A DNA stretch of 64,000 bases from Breoghania sp. L-A4 (GCF_003432385.1 NZ_CP031841.1:1-64000); one strand, 5' to 3'; numbered from the stretch's first letter, positions 19,514 to 29,473 are shown. Translations and numbers: made by a program. The notes: generated from the sequence alone by a model not told the origin.

Positions 19514-19909
19514 TCACGCAAAGGCGCGCCGCTCGTTGTCCACCTCACCGATCAGGGCCTTGCCGACGATCCGGCGGATGTCGGCGAGCGAGAACGGCTT
19601 GGTAACCACATCGTGCACCAGCGCGTCCAGACCGTGCGCGCGTTCACGCTGGTCGGCATAACCGGTCATCAGCAGAATCGGCACCTGCGGCCAGTCGCGG
19701 GCCACGACCAGCGCCAGCGCGATTCCGTCCATCACCGGCATCTTGATATCGGAAAGCAACAGATCGTAGCTGTCAGTGTTGCGCTTCAGCGTCTCGAGAG
19801 CCTCCGCGCCGTCTTCTGCCACGTCGACGTCATGACCATCCAGTTCGAGGGCCCGCTTGACGAAGGTCCGTACCGCCTCGTCGTCTTCAGTTACGAGAAT
19901 GCGCGCCAT
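19514..19909 (-). CDS. cpdR: single-domain response regulator CpdR
   Basis: A 131-residue stand-alone receiver. The phospho-acceptor is Asp54 in LLLSDIKMPVMDG, with an acidic pocket (TEDDEAV), LLMTGYADQRERAHGLDAL and the conserved Lys in VVTKPFSL. The ADQRERAHGLDAL stretch is characteristic of CpdR, which in its unphosphorylated state directs ClpXP to cell-cycle proteins such as CtrA and PdeA, downstream of the CckA-ChpT relay. The start at 19909 gives the usual MARIL opening. It begins 2 bp after the hpt stop, so the two genes are likely co-transcribed. Confidence 0.9.
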   Translation of the reverse strand: MARILVTEDDEAVRTFVKRALELDGHDVDVAEDGAEALETLKRNTDSYDLLLSDIKMPVMDGIALALVVARDWPQVPILLMTGYADQRERAHGLDALVHDVVTKPFSLADIRRIVGKALIGEVDNERRAFA

Positions 19910-19911
19910 TC

Positions 19912-20484
19912 TCACCCTCCCTGCTCTTGTGTGGCCGAACGATCTTTGGATTCCTCGACCACATAGCCGATAAAAGGTAACTGACGGTAAGCATGGGCCA
20001 TATCCATGCCATATCCCACGACGAATTTGTCGGGGCACTCGAAACCGATGAAATCCGCCTTGATCCCGGCCACACGACCCACCGGCTTGTCGAGCAGCGC
20101 CGCGATGCGCACCGACCGGGCGCCGCGCCCGGCGATCAGATCGCGTGCGAAGGCCAGTGTGCGTCCGGATTCCAGAATATCGTCGACCAGAACCACGTCG
20201 CGATCCCTCACGTCGCTTTCGATATCGCGCAAGATCGTCACGGTTCCCGACGACGTGGTTCCAGCGCCATAGCTGGATAGATGTATGAATTCCATTTCAG
20301 GCTTCAAGCCGATGCGATGCATCGCGCGGATGAGATCGGCGGCGAAAATGAAACTTCCCTTCAAAACAGCCACCACCAGCATCCGGTGCAAATTCGCATC
20401 GGCGAGCTGGCGGGCGAGGCTAGAGACCCTTTCTGCGATGGCGTCTTCGTCATAGAGCACGTTGATCTGAGGCGTATCGGTCAT
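19912..20484 (-). CDS. hpt: hypoxanthine phosphoribosyltransferase
   Basis: A 190-residue type I phosphoribosyltransferase that salvages hypoxanthine (and often guanine) with PRPP. The PRPP-binding motif DVVLVDDILESGRTLA is intact, as are the N-terminal VVAVLKGSFIFAADL and the C-terminal ADFIGFECPDKFVVGYGMD base-binding region. It lies tightly between the zinc-ribbon gene (6 bp upstream) and cpdR. Confidence 0.95.
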   Translation of the reverse strand: MTDTPQINVLYDEDAIAERVSSLARQLADANLHRMLVVAVLKGSFIFAADLIRAMHRIGLKPEMEFIHLSSYGAGTTSSGTVTILRDIESDVRDRDVVLVDDILESGRTLAFARDLIAGRGARSVRIAALLDKPVGRVAGIKADFIGFECPDKFVVGYGMDMAHAYRQLPFIGYVVEESKDRSATQEQGG

Positions 20485-20490
20485 AAGTCG

Positions 20491-21411
20491 CTACAAGTTG
20501 GTCTGGCTGTTGTTTCGGTCGATAAAACTGACCTCGACGTCCGAGGCGATTTCTGGCGGTGAGGCGACCCGCGTCGAGAAACGCATATTTTGGCCGGCCG
20601 GCAGGCGGCGGACCCGCGGCTCAATCTTCCAGGTGTAGATTTCCTGCGCATCCGAACTGCGCAGCGACAATTTCACCGCCGGCACATGGGTCGAGCGCTT
20701 GCGAATGTTCTCAATATTGCCTTCCACGATCAGCACCACGCCGCCGTTCTCGTATTCCTGATAGGTCCGCAGGTCATGGAACTCCAGCCCGCGCAGGTTC
20801 ACGTCCATGCCGACCAGGCTGTAGAGCCCCGCCATGTTGGGCGCCGTACGCACGATCGGCTCGCGCAGGAGTATGACGCCGACGCAGAGCACCACCGAGG
20901 AGAGAAAGAGCACAAGGCCTGTCATCGCCCGCATTTCCGGGGACATCACGAAGCGGCTGTCATAGGCAGAGCGCTTGCGGTTCTTGTCGCGGCCGGACGC
21001 GGGCTCAGCGCCCTCTTCCAGATCGTTCTCACCGAACCCCTTGGGTCTGGCGTCGATCATCTCCCGCCGCGCGCCATTGCCCATGGCCCGGTCCATGCCG
21101 GAGGCGCGCACGGGACCATCGTCTTCCAGGCCGATTTCTGACTTCCAGTCGTCGTCGCTGGCCGCCTTGGCCGCGGAAGCGCCATCGGTGGTGGCCTCGT
21201 CGAAGGCCGCCGCCCAATCGGCGTTGTCATCGCCGTCATCCTTGTCCGCGGCGGCATCCACGTCGTCGGCCGGCGCGGCGATGGCGCGGCCTTCCGCGTC
21301 GATGTACCATTCCTCCGAACAGCGCGAACAGCGCACGCTGCGGCCTTCCGCACCGACGCTGGCCGCGCCGATGTTGTAGGACGTGTCGCAACTCGGACAA
21401 GTGATCTTCAT
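20491..21411 (-). CDS. MJ0042-type zinc-ribbon membrane protein
   Basis: A 306-residue protein that starts with a four-cysteine zinc ribbon (ITCPSCDTSYNIG and RCSRCSEEWYIDAEG). An acidic, low-complexity linker (residues about 45-155) and one membrane helix (MTGLVLFLSSVVLCVGVILL) follow. The C-terminal domain (VVLIVEGNIENIRKRS, VKLSLRSSDAQEIYTWKIEP) resembles DUF3426. The topology places the zinc ribbon in the cytoplasm and the C-terminal domain in the periplasm. Function unknown. The conserved setting next to hpt and ftsEX hints at an envelope or division link. Confidence 0.86.
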   Translation of the reverse strand: MKITCPSCDTSYNIGAASVGAEGRSVRCSRCSEEWYIDAEGRAIAAPADDVDAAADKDDGDDNADWAAAFDEATTDGASAAKAASDDDWKSEIGLEDDGPVRASGMDRAMGNGARREMIDARPKGFGENDLEEGAEPASGRDKNRKRSAYDSRFVMSPEMRAMTGLVLFLSSVVLCVGVILLREPIVRTAPNMAGLYSLVGMDVNLRGLEFHDLRTYQEYENGGVVLIVEGNIENIRKRSTHVPAVKLSLRSSDAQEIYTWKIEPRVRRLPAGQNMRFSTRVASPPEIASDVEVSFIDRNNSQTNL

Positions 21412-21919
21412 GCGTGAACCACCCTCGCCACAACGGCGTTTCGGATCTGCGTCTCGGGGCTGATGCTCCGAACTTGATCCAATCGGGATCCCTTGCGCAA
21501 TGCGCGATTTCGCTGACGACAGGGGACGCCTATATCTTTAATGAAACGTTAAGACGCACGCCTCTAGGGTTAAGATTCAAAGGAGAATCCGGCGCGATTT
21601 GCCGGATTGCGGACGCTTGGCGCGGGCTTTGCGAAAATGCGGCTTGTCCACAGGATTCCGCCGGGCTGTGTACCGTTTCACCCCGGGCGCGGCCGGGCCT
21701 TGCAACAACCGACAGGGCTGCGCGACAACCGAACGCGCTCACGGCGACGTCCGCTTCGGCGCCCCGGAACGTTTCTGATGCGTTCCGGATCCGCTTCCAG
21801 GCGCATTTCGGACAGGTTTGGGCGCCAAGACTCACGCTGGACGGACGCCCGCGCCGCTGGTGAAATGACGCAATAGCCGGGGGCCGAGGCCTGTCGCGAC
21901 AACACCGGGAGAGAATTTC
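21412..21919. other. intergenic region between divergent zinc-ribbon gene and ftsE
   Basis: About 500 bp with no credible gene; the open frames here lack family features and start signals. A lower-GC stretch around 21530-21575 (TATATCTTTAATGAAACGTTAAG) is the likeliest place for divergent promoters. A GGGAGAG ribosome-binding site at the end serves the ftsE GTG start. Confidence 0.5.
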
Positions 21920-22579
21920 GTGATCCGGTTCGAGAATGTCGGTCTGCGCTATGGAATGGGCACGGAGGTTCTCAAGGACCTGACGTTCCGCATCGAGCCG
22001 CAGTCGTTCCAGTTCCTCACCGGACCTTCGGGCGCCGGCAAGACCAGTCTGATGCGCCTGCTGTTCATGGCCCTGAAGCCGACGCGCGGGCTGATCAACG
22101 TGTTCGGAACCGACACCGCCTCCGTGCCGCGCAAGGACCTGCCGGCGCTGCGCCGGCGCATTGGCGTCGTGTTCCAGGATTTCCGGCTGCTCGATCACCT
22201 AACGACCTACGAGAATGTCGCGCTTCCCTTGCGCGTTCTGGGCAAGGAGGAAAGCGAGTATCGCGGCGACGTCATCGAACTTCTGAAGTGGGTGGGTCTT
22301 GGCGAGCGCACCCATGTGCAGCCGCAGGTGCTGTCGGGCGGCGAGAAGCAGCGCGCGGCCATCGCTCGCGCCCTGATCACCAAGCCCGAGGTGCTGCTGG
22401 CCGACGAGCCCACCGGCAACGTCGATCCGCCGCTGGCGCGCCGGCTGCTGCGGCTGTTCATCGAGCTGAACCGGCTCGGCACCTCGGTGATCATCGCGAC
22501 CCACGATTTCGATCTCATGGAGCAGGTGGACGCCCGCCGGATGATCCTTTCCGACGGCCGGCTGACAATCAATGATTGA
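21920..22579 (+). CDS. ftsE: cell-division ATPase FtsE
   Basis: A 219-residue ABC ATPase. Walker A is GPSGAGKTSLM, the signature is LSGGEKQRAAIARAL, and Walker B is VLLADEPTGNVDP with the FtsE-type His loop IIATHDFDLM. With FtsX it controls periplasmic cell-wall hydrolases during division. The start is GTG at 21920 after GGGAGAG. The gene is followed at 35 bp by ftsX. Confidence 0.96.
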   Translation: MIRFENVGLRYGMGTEVLKDLTFRIEPQSFQFLTGPSGAGKTSLMRLLFMALKPTRGLINVFGTDTASVPRKDLPALRRRIGVVFQDFRLLDHLTTYENVALPLRVLGKEESEYRGDVIELLKWVGLGERTHVQPQVLSGGEKQRAAIARALITKPEVLLADEPTGNVDPPLARRLLRLFIELNRLGTSVIIATHDFDLMEQVDARRMILSDGRLTIND

Positions 22580-22613
22580 CGCGCACAGACAGAGCGGCGA
22601 CGACTGAACAGCA

Positions 22614-23737
22614 ATGAGCAAGGCGATCAGCAACCCAGACAAGGATGCCGAAACCGCGAAGCCGGCCCGCACGGGCCGCTCCGGCGCGCCGACAGTCGTA
22701 CCCTCCCTGCAAAATGCCGCCAAGCCTCCGTCGAAGGCCAGGCCCAAGAAGCCCGCGGGCAAGCCCGGCGGCGGCCCGAAAGACCGCCCCAGACCAGCCG
22801 CGAAGCGCAACAAGAACCGCGACACGGGCCGCGAGAAGGCCCATCCGCCCGCCGCGATTGTCCCCCGCAATCCGTCGCGGGACGGGCGCTCACCCTTGTG
22901 GTGGCGATCATGGCCTTTCTCGCCTGCATCACCGTCGGCGCCGTGACGATCGTGCGCGAAGCGGCGCACGACTGGCAGAACGACCTGGTGCGCGAGGTCA
23001 CCGTGCAGATCCGCCCCGTTGATGGCGTGGACATGGTGCGCGAAATCGACAAGACCATTGCGCTGGTCCAGGAGTTTCCCGGCGTCGGCGCCGTGCGCGC
23101 CCTGTCGGACGAGGAAACCAAGGCGCTGCTACAGCCCTGGCTCGGCGCCGGTCTCGATCTCGATACATTGCCCGTGCCGCGCATCGTCACCGTGGAGCTG
23201 AATGCGCCCGGGATGGTGGATTTCGCGGAAATGCGCCGCACCATCGGCGCTGAGATCGAAGGCGGCAGCTTCGACGATCACTCGGTGTGGACCGGGCGGC
23301 TGGCCAAGATGGCCGGCGCGGTGGTCTACGGCGGCTTCGCCATCCTCGTCCTGGTGATGACCGCGATGGTGCTGTCGGTGGTCTTCGCCACGCGGTCGGC
23401 CATGGCCGGCAACCGCGAAGTGGTGGAAGTGCTGCATCTGGTGGGCGCGGAGCACGATTTCATTGCGCGCGAATTCCAGAGGCATTTTCTGATGCTGGGG
23501 CTGAAGGGCGGGCTGATCGGCGGCGTCGCCGCGACCCTCGGCTTCATCGCGCTCGACATCCTGTCAAGCGCCGAGACCGGCATGTCCGGCGCCGACCAGC
23601 TCACCGCCATGTTCGGCGGGGTGTCGGTCGGTCTCAACGGCTATCTGGGCGTCATGGGCATTGTCGTGCTGGTCGCCGCGCTGACCGCGGCGACCTCGCG
23701 GCTGGCCGTCCACTCCCATCTGTCGCAGATGACCTGA
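22614..23737 (+). CDS. ftsX: cell-division permease FtsX, frameshifted
   Basis: The partner of FtsE. The first frame (from 22614) codes a long basic, Pro/Lys-rich cytoplasmic tail, and the second codes the four-helix permease with VVAIMAFLACITVGAVTIV, the periplasmic domain and a C-terminal GYLGVMGIVVLVAALTA helix. Adding one C to CCCCC at 22862-22866 yields AIVPPQSVAGRALTLVVAIM in one frame and a protein of about 374 residues, the expected form in this order. An ftsX knock-out next to an intact ftsE is unlikely, so I treat this as a base-calling error. Confidence 0.88.
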
Positions 23738-23841
23738 TGCCGATGCGCACCAACAACAGCCTATCATCTTGAGATTGGTCGGCTTTCGTCCTACCGCGCC
23801 GCGAACGATTCCCGCCCGGCTCTATCGATTCCTGCGACGAA

Positions 23842-24666
23842 TTGCTTGCAATTGCCCTATACCGGCCCGATTCTGGGGGCATTCCGGAATCAGCCTCATG
23901 TCCGGAACCAGCCGATTGGCAAGATTCCGCCAGCCGAACAGCGCAAGCCAGCCCGGCGGCGGTCATCGACGGAGAGTTCGATCTGTTTCCTTTCAGCCAG
24001 TCGCGCATTGATGCAGCCGTCCCGCCGCCGCGCCGCCGTCCGGTGCGCACGGCGCTGTGGACGCTCGGCATCACGTGCGTGGCGCTGTCCGTGATTTTCC
24101 TCGCGAGTTTCCTGGTCTATGCCCATCACATCGCCAACATCACGCCGTCGCCGGATGTTACCGCCGACGGCATTGTCGTGCTCACCGGCGGCAGGGCGCG
24201 GGTCACGGGAGCGCTCGAACTTCTGGAACAGAAACGCGCGCGCCGGCTGCTCATTTCCGGCGTGCATCCGGCAACCACGGCGCGGCAGATCGTGCGGCGC
24301 ACGGCCAGCCGCCAGACGCTGTTCGCCTGCTGCGTCGATCTCGACCGGCGCGCCCAGGACACCATCGGAAACGCGGCGGAAAGCGCCAAATGGGCCAAGA
24401 GCCACGGCTTCACGTCGCTGATCATTGTCACGAGCGCCTATCACATGCCGCGCAGCATCCTGGAGCTGCGCGCGGAAATGCCGGAAATGACCTTCCTCCC
24501 CTATCCGGTGATCGGCGCAGACCTGCATCTGCGCCACTGGTACGCCAACCTGGGCACGACCCGGCTTCTCTTGCGCGAATATGTGAAGTATATCGTCGCC
24601 TGGCTTCGCCTTGCCATGCAACCGGCCGCAGCGTCGTCCTCCGCCGTGGCAAGCGGCGTCCGATAA
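23842..24666 (+). CDS. YdcF/SanA-like (DUF218) envelope protein
   Basis: Up to 274 residues. One N-terminal membrane helix (LGITCVALSVIFLASFLVYA) is followed by a DUF218 domain with VLTGGRARVTGALELLE, LLISGV, DLDRRAQDTIGNAAESA and LIIVTSAYHMPRS, all signatures of the family. DUF218 proteins act in envelope integrity and their chemistry is poorly known. The start is unsure: only a TTG at 23842 and a GTG at 24042 are available in frame, and the latter would begin just before the helix. The gene follows ftsX, as in other Rhizobiales. Confidence 0.85.
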   Translation: MLAIALYRPDSGGIPESASCPEPADWQDSASRTAQASPAAVIDGEFDLFPFSQSRIDAAVPPPRRRPVRTALWTLGITCVALSVIFLASFLVYAHHIANITPSPDVTADGIVVLTGGRARVTGALELLEQKRARRLLISGVHPATTARQIVRRTASRQTLFACCVDLDRRAQDTIGNAAESAKWAKSHGFTSLIIVTSAYHMPRSILELRAEMPEMTFLPYPVIGADLHLRHWYANLGTTRLLLREYVKYIVAWLRLAMQPAAASSSAVASGVR

Positions 24667-24767
24667 AGCCGCCCGCCGCACGATCCTTCCGAGCGCCAGG
24701 GAATCATGGCGAATGACCCCTCAGGGGCCCCGACAGCGGCTTGCCCCAGGAACCCGGACCGATATCC

Positions 24768-25553
24768 ATGCTCGTGTTGCGCTCGATCCTGTTCAACGTC
24801 TGCTTCTATGTGCTGATCGTCGTCATGATGATCGCCATCACCCCGATCTTCTTCATTCCGCGCAAATGGGGCTGGCCGGCCGTCATCGCGTGGGCGCGCA
24901 TCAATCTGTGGCTGCTGCGGGTGATCGTCGGGATGAAGATCGAGGTGCGCGGCCGCGAGCACATCCCGCAAGGCGGCTGCATCGTCGCCGCGAAACACCA
25001 GTCGTTGTGGGAGACCTTCGCCCTTCTGCCGGAATTCGAGGACCCCACCTTCATCCTCAAGCGCGAACTGACCTGGCTGCCGTGGTTCGGCTGGTACACG
25101 ATCAAGATGCGCCAGATTCCGGTCAACCGCGGCAAGCGATCCACCGCTCTTCTGGCGATGACCGCCAGGGCGCGGGAAGCCATCGACGAAGGCCGCCAGA
25201 TCCTGATCTTCCCGGAAGGCACCCGCCGGCCTGCGGGCGCCGAACCGGTCTACAAGTTCGGCGTGGCCCATCTCTACCGAGACCTGCGGTGCCCCTGCCT
25301 GCCCGTGGCGCTGAACTCCGGGCTCTACTGGCCGCGCCGCAAGTTCCTGCGCTTCCCCGGCACGGTGGTGATCGAGTTCCAGCCGGTGATCGAGCCGGGC
25401 CTGAGCCAACAGGAAATGCAGCGGGTTCTGTTCGAGCGCATCGAGACGGCGTCGGACCGGCTGATCGTGGAAGCCGCCCGCGCGCCGTCCCCGCCGCCGC
25501 GCGCCCGCGAGCTTGCCGCCGCCATCGAGGCCCGCGCGCCGAAGCCGTCATAG
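24768..25553 (+). CDS. plsC: 1-acyl-sn-glycerol-3-phosphate acyltransferase
   Basis: A 261-residue membrane acyltransferase that makes phosphatidic acid from lysophosphatidic acid. It has an N-terminal membrane segment (LFNVCFYVLIVVMMIAITPI). The catalytic HX4(D/E) motif appears as KHQSLWET, with Glu in the acidic place, and is followed by QIPVNRGK and the glycerophosphate-binding FPEGTRRPAGA. The ATG at 24768 gives the usual opening before the membrane helix. Confidence 0.92.
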   Translation: MLVLRSILFNVCFYVLIVVMMIAITPIFFIPRKWGWPAVIAWARINLWLLRVIVGMKIEVRGREHIPQGGCIVAAKHQSLWETFALLPEFEDPTFILKRELTWLPWFGWYTIKMRQIPVNRGKRSTALLAMTARAREAIDEGRQILIFPEGTRRPAGAEPVYKFGVAHLYRDLRCPCLPVALNSGLYWPRRKFLRFPGTVVIEFQPVIEPGLSQQEMQRVLFERIETASDRLIVEAARAPSPPPRARELAAAIEARAPKPS

Positions 25554-25712
25554 ACCGCGCGCTCCGCGCGCGGCACCTGACGTTTGCGACACCCGCTACA
25601 TCTTGATTGGCGGACACGCAATATCCACATTTCAAATCTAGGCATGGACCCCCTTGCCTGATCCAGGGGCGTGATGCAGGATGCGTTCACACTTTGTTCT
25701 TATTTGGATTCC

Positions 25713-26108
25713 ATGATGGATGTCATGATTCGATTTGACAACGATGCCCCGCGCGCCGCAAAGGCCCTTGGACTGGATGAGCGCTACAGCTATTTGCGTG
25801 GCGCCTCCGGCAAGCGGTATCTTTTTACCATCGTTCCGGAAACCGCCGTGGCGGATTACCCCGGCGCGGTCGTCGTCCTGGCCGCTCAGGCGCGTGACAC
25901 CGCGCGCCAGATCATGTGGGTCGGCGAGGTTGACGACAAGGGTTTCAGGCACGGATCGAAGATCGGCCGCGGCCGCCGCAGGGCGGATGCGCTGGTGCAT
26001 CTTCTGGCCCAGGACGAAGCCGCGCGGCGGATGGTCATTCGCGACCTGCACCAGGGCGCTCAGGGCCTTCTGGTGAAGCAGCGCCGCGAAGACTCCCCCG
26101 ACGCCTGA
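25713..26108 (+). CDS. conserved-looking hypothetical protein
   Basis: A 131-residue soluble protein from the ATG at 25713 (an alternative in-frame start is 25671). It opens MDVMIRFDNDAPRAAKALGL and contains KRYLFTIVPETAVADYPGAVVVLAAQ and a basic GRGRRRADALVHLLAQ stretch. It has no signal, membrane helix or cysteine motif. I do not recognise a family. It lies between plsC and an opposite-strand gamma-glutamylcyclotransferase gene and may form its own unit. Confidence 0.6.
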   Translation: MMDVMIRFDNDAPRAAKALGLDERYSYLRGASGKRYLFTIVPETAVADYPGAVVVLAAQARDTARQIMWVGEVDDKGFRHGSKIGRGRRRADALVHLLAQDEAARRMVIRDLHQGAQGLLVKQRREDSPDA

Positions 26109-26130
26109 TCCGGCGACGCATCCCGCCCGT

Positions 26131-26658
26131 CTATCGTGCGTCGGCGCGCAAGGCTCCGGCGAGCCAGTTCAGCCCACGATCACGAATGCCGAGCTGAATA
26201 AGATGATCGGCCGTATTCAACACATATTCGTTGTTGGGACCAGAAACCCCGCGCCCGTGACGCACGTGGTCCAGTTGCCGCTCGAGCGGCAGCGCGCCGG
26301 CATACTGCTTGTGGGCGCGCTCCACCACGTAGCATAGCGCCGCGACCTGCTGACCGTCGGCCAGCCGCACCGGCCGCTCCACCTCGCGATAGACCTTCGT
26401 CACCTGCTCGCGCGCGCGCAGATAGGCCACCACCGCATCCCGGTCCGCCGGCGGCACGCGAAAGGCGATGCCGCGGCAGGCGCCGCCCCGGTCGAGCCCC
26501 AGCACCAGTCCCGGCCGCTCCTCGGTCCCCCGATGCACCCAGGAATAGACGCACAGCCGGCGATGCGCGCCGCGCAGCAGGGCGGGAACCGCCTCGATAT
26601 GATCGAAACCAGGGCGCCACATCAGCGAGCCGTAACCGAATACCCAAAAATCCTGCAT
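26131..26658 (-). CDS. ChaC-type gamma-glutamylcyclotransferase
   Basis: A 175-residue protein starting MQDFWVFGYGSLMWRPGFDH, the YGSL substrate-binding signature of the family. RLCVYSWVHRGTEERPGLVLGLD and AYLRAREQVTKVYREVERPV follow. ChaC proteins release 5-oxoproline from glutathione or gamma-glutamyl peptides. The start at 26658 is the family start; the long open frame upstream of it is not coding. The gene is divergent from the DUF2125 gene. Confidence 0.9.
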   Translation of the reverse strand: MQDFWVFGYGSLMWRPGFDHIEAVPALLRGAHRRLCVYSWVHRGTEERPGLVLGLDRGGACRGIAFRVPPADRDAVVAYLRAREQVTKVYREVERPVRLADGQQVAALCYVVERAHKQYAGALPLERQLDHVRHGRGVSGPNNEYVLNTADHLIQLGIRDRGLNWLAGALRADAR

Positions 26659-26811
26659 GCTGCCGATGCCGCTTTCCTGCCGATGCCGTTTGACGATCGC
26701 CGATGCATAGCAGCCCGCCCCGCGCGCCGACAAGCACGCATCAAATTGCGGCAGCACGCGGTCCTCAAATCTGCTATTGCGCGCTCGACACAGACAAAGC
26801 CTGGATGAAAC

Positions 26812-27827
26812 ATGAAACGCCGGTTCCTTGTTCTCGCGGCCCTGGTTGTCCTGGCCGCCGTCGGCTGGTCGGGCTTCTGGTGGTTCGCCGCCGACCGTGT
26901 GGCGCTGTTTCTCGATGACCGCATCGAGCAGGCGCGCGGCGGAGACATCGCGATTTCCTGCCCCGGACGCCAAATCGAAGGCTGGCCGTTCCGCATGGAA
27001 GTCAGCTGCCCCAGGCTTGGCCTGACCAACGCCAATGGTCGGATTGAATCCGGGCCTGTGCGCGCGGTCGCGCTGGCCTACGATCCGCGCCATGTGATCC
27101 TGGAGGCGGATGGCCCGATCGATCTTCGCGACAGCGTCTCCGGAATAGGGCTTTCCGCACGCTGGGCGACCGCGCGCGCCAGCCTGCGCATGCGCGAAGG
27201 GCGGCTCGCGGCCGCAGCCGTCTCAACGCAGACACCCACCGCGACACTGTCCGGCCTGCCCCTTGATAACGGCGGCTCGCAGCGGCTTGCCGCACGTCAG
27301 ATGGAAGTCCATATGCGTCACAGCCCACGTGACACGGCACCGGATGGCGCGGATCTCGCGCTGACCATCGACGGGCTGGCGCTGGAGGGCGCGCTGGTGA
27401 CCGACTCTCCGCTCGACGGCGCGCTTCTGCTGCATGTTCGCGACGCGGCCTCCCTGCTGGGGGCGACATGGACCGCTTCATCGGCGAAATGCGCGCCGGC
27501 GGCCGGCCGGTCGCCGTGGAGGCGGCGCAACTCTCGCTCGGCAGCACCCGGCTCTCGGCGCGCGGCTCACTGACACTGGACACCGCGGGCACGCTCTCGG
27601 GAGAGCTCGACGTCACGGTCGTCGAGCCGGAGGGGCTGGCGCGCCTGCTGGCGCCGCTGTTCCCGCGCGACTCCACCCTGCCGACGTCGTTTCAGGGCGT
27701 GATGGACGGCTTTGGAAGCACAACCACCGTCGACGGCCACCCGGCGCTGGAAGCCAGGATTCTGGTCACCAAGGGCCAGATGCGCATCGGGCTCGTGCCG
27801 TTCGCGCAGATCCCGCCGCTTCCGTGA
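26812..27827 (+). CDS. DUF2125-family envelope protein, frameshifted
   Basis: This protein starts with a signal anchor (FLVLAALVVLAAVGWSGFWW) followed by the DUF2125 features ISCPGRQIEGWPFRMEVSCP and later RFIGEMRAGGRPVAVEAAQL, which is typical of this alphaproteobacterial family of unknown function. The frame breaks in the middle. Adding one G to GGGGG at 27459-27463 gives SLLGGDMDRFIGEM and a single product of about 338 residues. The gene starts 153 bp from the divergent ChaC-type gene, a common pairing. Confidence 0.84.
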
Positions 27828-27848
27828 GCGGATCGCGACGGTCGGCGT

Positions 27849-28310
27849 TCAGACGTCCGCCAGCCGATCGATCCGGATAATGTAGCTGTTCCAGCCGGCC
27901 GGTTCCGCCAGATGTTCGAAGAACGCGGCCGCCATCTCGTCGCGCGCGGGTACGAGCCAGCGCAGATGCGCCCAGCCGCGATGCTCCCCTTCCGTCACCA
28001 GCGCCTCGACCATGCGGCGGCCGATGCCCGTCCTGCGCTTGTCCTGGATGACGAAGATATCGTCGATCTGCCCGGCCCGCAGTCCGGAAATCGCCAGCGG
28101 CAGGTCAAAGAACGTCGCGAAGCCCACCAGCTTGCCGTCCACAATCGCGCCGATCAGCTCCGCCGTCTTGTCCTTCAGCAGGGTTTCCGCGTAATAGTCG
28201 TCCGGCCTGCGCGGCGCGCCGCGCTTGCGTTCCTGTGCGTAGGCCGCGATCAACGGCGCCAATTGATGCGCCGCCTCGGGGCCAAGAGCCTTGATTTCCA
28301 TCGTTGCCAT
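27849..28310 (-). CDS. GNAT-family N-acetyltransferase
   Basis: A 153-residue acetyltransferase. The acetyl-CoA-binding motif A is seen in IDDIFVIQDKRRTGIGRRMVEALV, which has the R/Q-x-x-G-x-G/A pattern. The preceding strands (ELIGAIVDGKLVGFATFFDL) and the C-terminal WLVPARDEMAAAFFEHL fit the fold. The substrate cannot be inferred. It is convergent with the DUF2125 gene (21 bp between ends). Confidence 0.86.
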   Translation of the reverse strand: MATMEIKALGPEAAHQLAPLIAAYAQERKRGAPRRPDDYYAETLLKDKTAELIGAIVDGKLVGFATFFDLPLAISGLRAGQIDDIFVIQDKRRTGIGRRMVEALVTEGEHRGWAHLRWLVPARDEMAAAFFEHLAEPAGWNSYIIRIDRLADV

Positions 28311-28562
28311 GCTCGCTCCGCCATGTCGAAGGGGAGCGCGATCCGCTCCTTGTCACGTCAAGCATTCTTGAATTCGCAGCCGCGATCAAGAAGCCAGATC
28401 AAATCGGCTGCAATTCCCTTGTGCGTCGCCATGCCAGGCGGCGATCGCCCTGGCACACGGCCTGATCCCCAAAGCCGGCCAAAACGCTCTGGCGTGCGGC
28501 GCAGCATCCGCATACTCTCGGGCGCGACACGCCGATCCCGCATGGTTCAGGAACCGATCCCG

Positions 28563-29456
28563 ATGACGACAGCGATCCGCCCGCGCCGCAGCGCCCTCTA
28601 CATGCCCGGCTCCAACGCCCGCGCCCTCGACAAGGCCCGCGGGCTCGACGCCGACGTGCTGATTCTCGATCTCGAGGACGCGGTGGCGCCGGACGCCAAG
28701 GACATCGCGCGCGCGCAGATCGTCGACGCCGTCACGCAAGGCGGCTACGGCCCGCGCGAGGTGATCATCCGCATCAACGGGCTCGACACACCATGGGGCG
28801 AGGCGGATCTCAAGGCGGCGGTGAGCGCCAAGCCGGACGGCATCCTGATCCCGAAAGTCTCCTCGCCCGCCGACGTGCAGCGCGCGGCCGCCCCGCTCAA
28901 TGCCCTGGACGCCCCGGAAAGCCTGAAGCTCTGGGCGATGATGGAGACGCCGCTGGCCATGCTCAACGCCGGCGCCATCGCCGCGGCTGCCCAGGATCCC
29001 GCCATGCGGCTTTCGTGCTTCGTCATGGGCACCAATGATCTGGCCAAGGAAACCGGCGCGCGGCTGATCCCGGGCCGGCTGCCGATGGTGCCGTGGCTGA
29101 TGAGCTGCATCGCCGCCGCCAAAGCCTATGGGCTGGACGTGCTCGACGGCGTCTACAATGATTTTTCCGATCTCGACGGGCTGAGCGCGGAGTGCGAGCA
29201 GGGCCGCGACATGGGCATGGACGGCAAGACGCTGATCCATCCCAAGCAGCTCGACCCCTGCAACCGTGCCTTCAGCGCATCGCAGGAGGAGCTTGAGGCC
29301 GCGAAGGCCATCATCGCCGCCTTCGAACTGGAAGAGAACGCCGGCAAGGGCGCGATCAACCTCGGCGGGCGCATGGTGGAACGCATGCACGCCGACATCG
29401 CGAAGCGCCAGGTCGCCATCGCCGACGCGGTCGCCGCCCGCGCCGCCAATCAGTAA
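28563..29456 (+). CDS. HpcH/HpaI-type CoA-ester lyase (citrate lyase beta family)
   Basis: A 297-residue TIM-barrel lyase from the ATG at 28563. It carries RSALYMPGSNARALDKARGL, the metal/substrate region LILDLEDAVAPDAK, VIIRINGLDTPWGEADL, METPLAMLNAGAIA and GMDGKTLIHPKQLD, all diagnostic of the CitE-like CoA-ester lyases. These include malyl-CoA, methylmalyl-CoA and citramalyl-CoA lyases or thioesterases, and I cannot choose among them. The open frame extends far upstream (to 27912) but overlaps the GNAT gene and has no family content there. A DUF1737 gene follows at 17 bp. Confidence 0.88.
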   Translation: MTTAIRPRRSALYMPGSNARALDKARGLDADVLILDLEDAVAPDAKDIARAQIVDAVTQGGYGPREVIIRINGLDTPWGEADLKAAVSAKPDGILIPKVSSPADVQRAAAPLNALDAPESLKLWAMMETPLAMLNAGAIAAAAQDPAMRLSCFVMGTNDLAKETGARLIPGRLPMVPWLMSCIAAAKAYGLDVLDGVYNDFSDLDGLSAECEQGRDMGMDGKTLIHPKQLDPCNRAFSASQEELEAAKAIIAAFELEENAGKGAINLGGRMVERMHADIAKRQVAIADAVAARAANQ

Positions 29457-29473
29457 CAGGACGAAACCGCACC

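Noticed and set aside
21548-21571. CtrA binding site near ftsE (two TTAA elements)
   Set aside because: The two TTAA copies are separated by 17 bp and not the required 7 bp.
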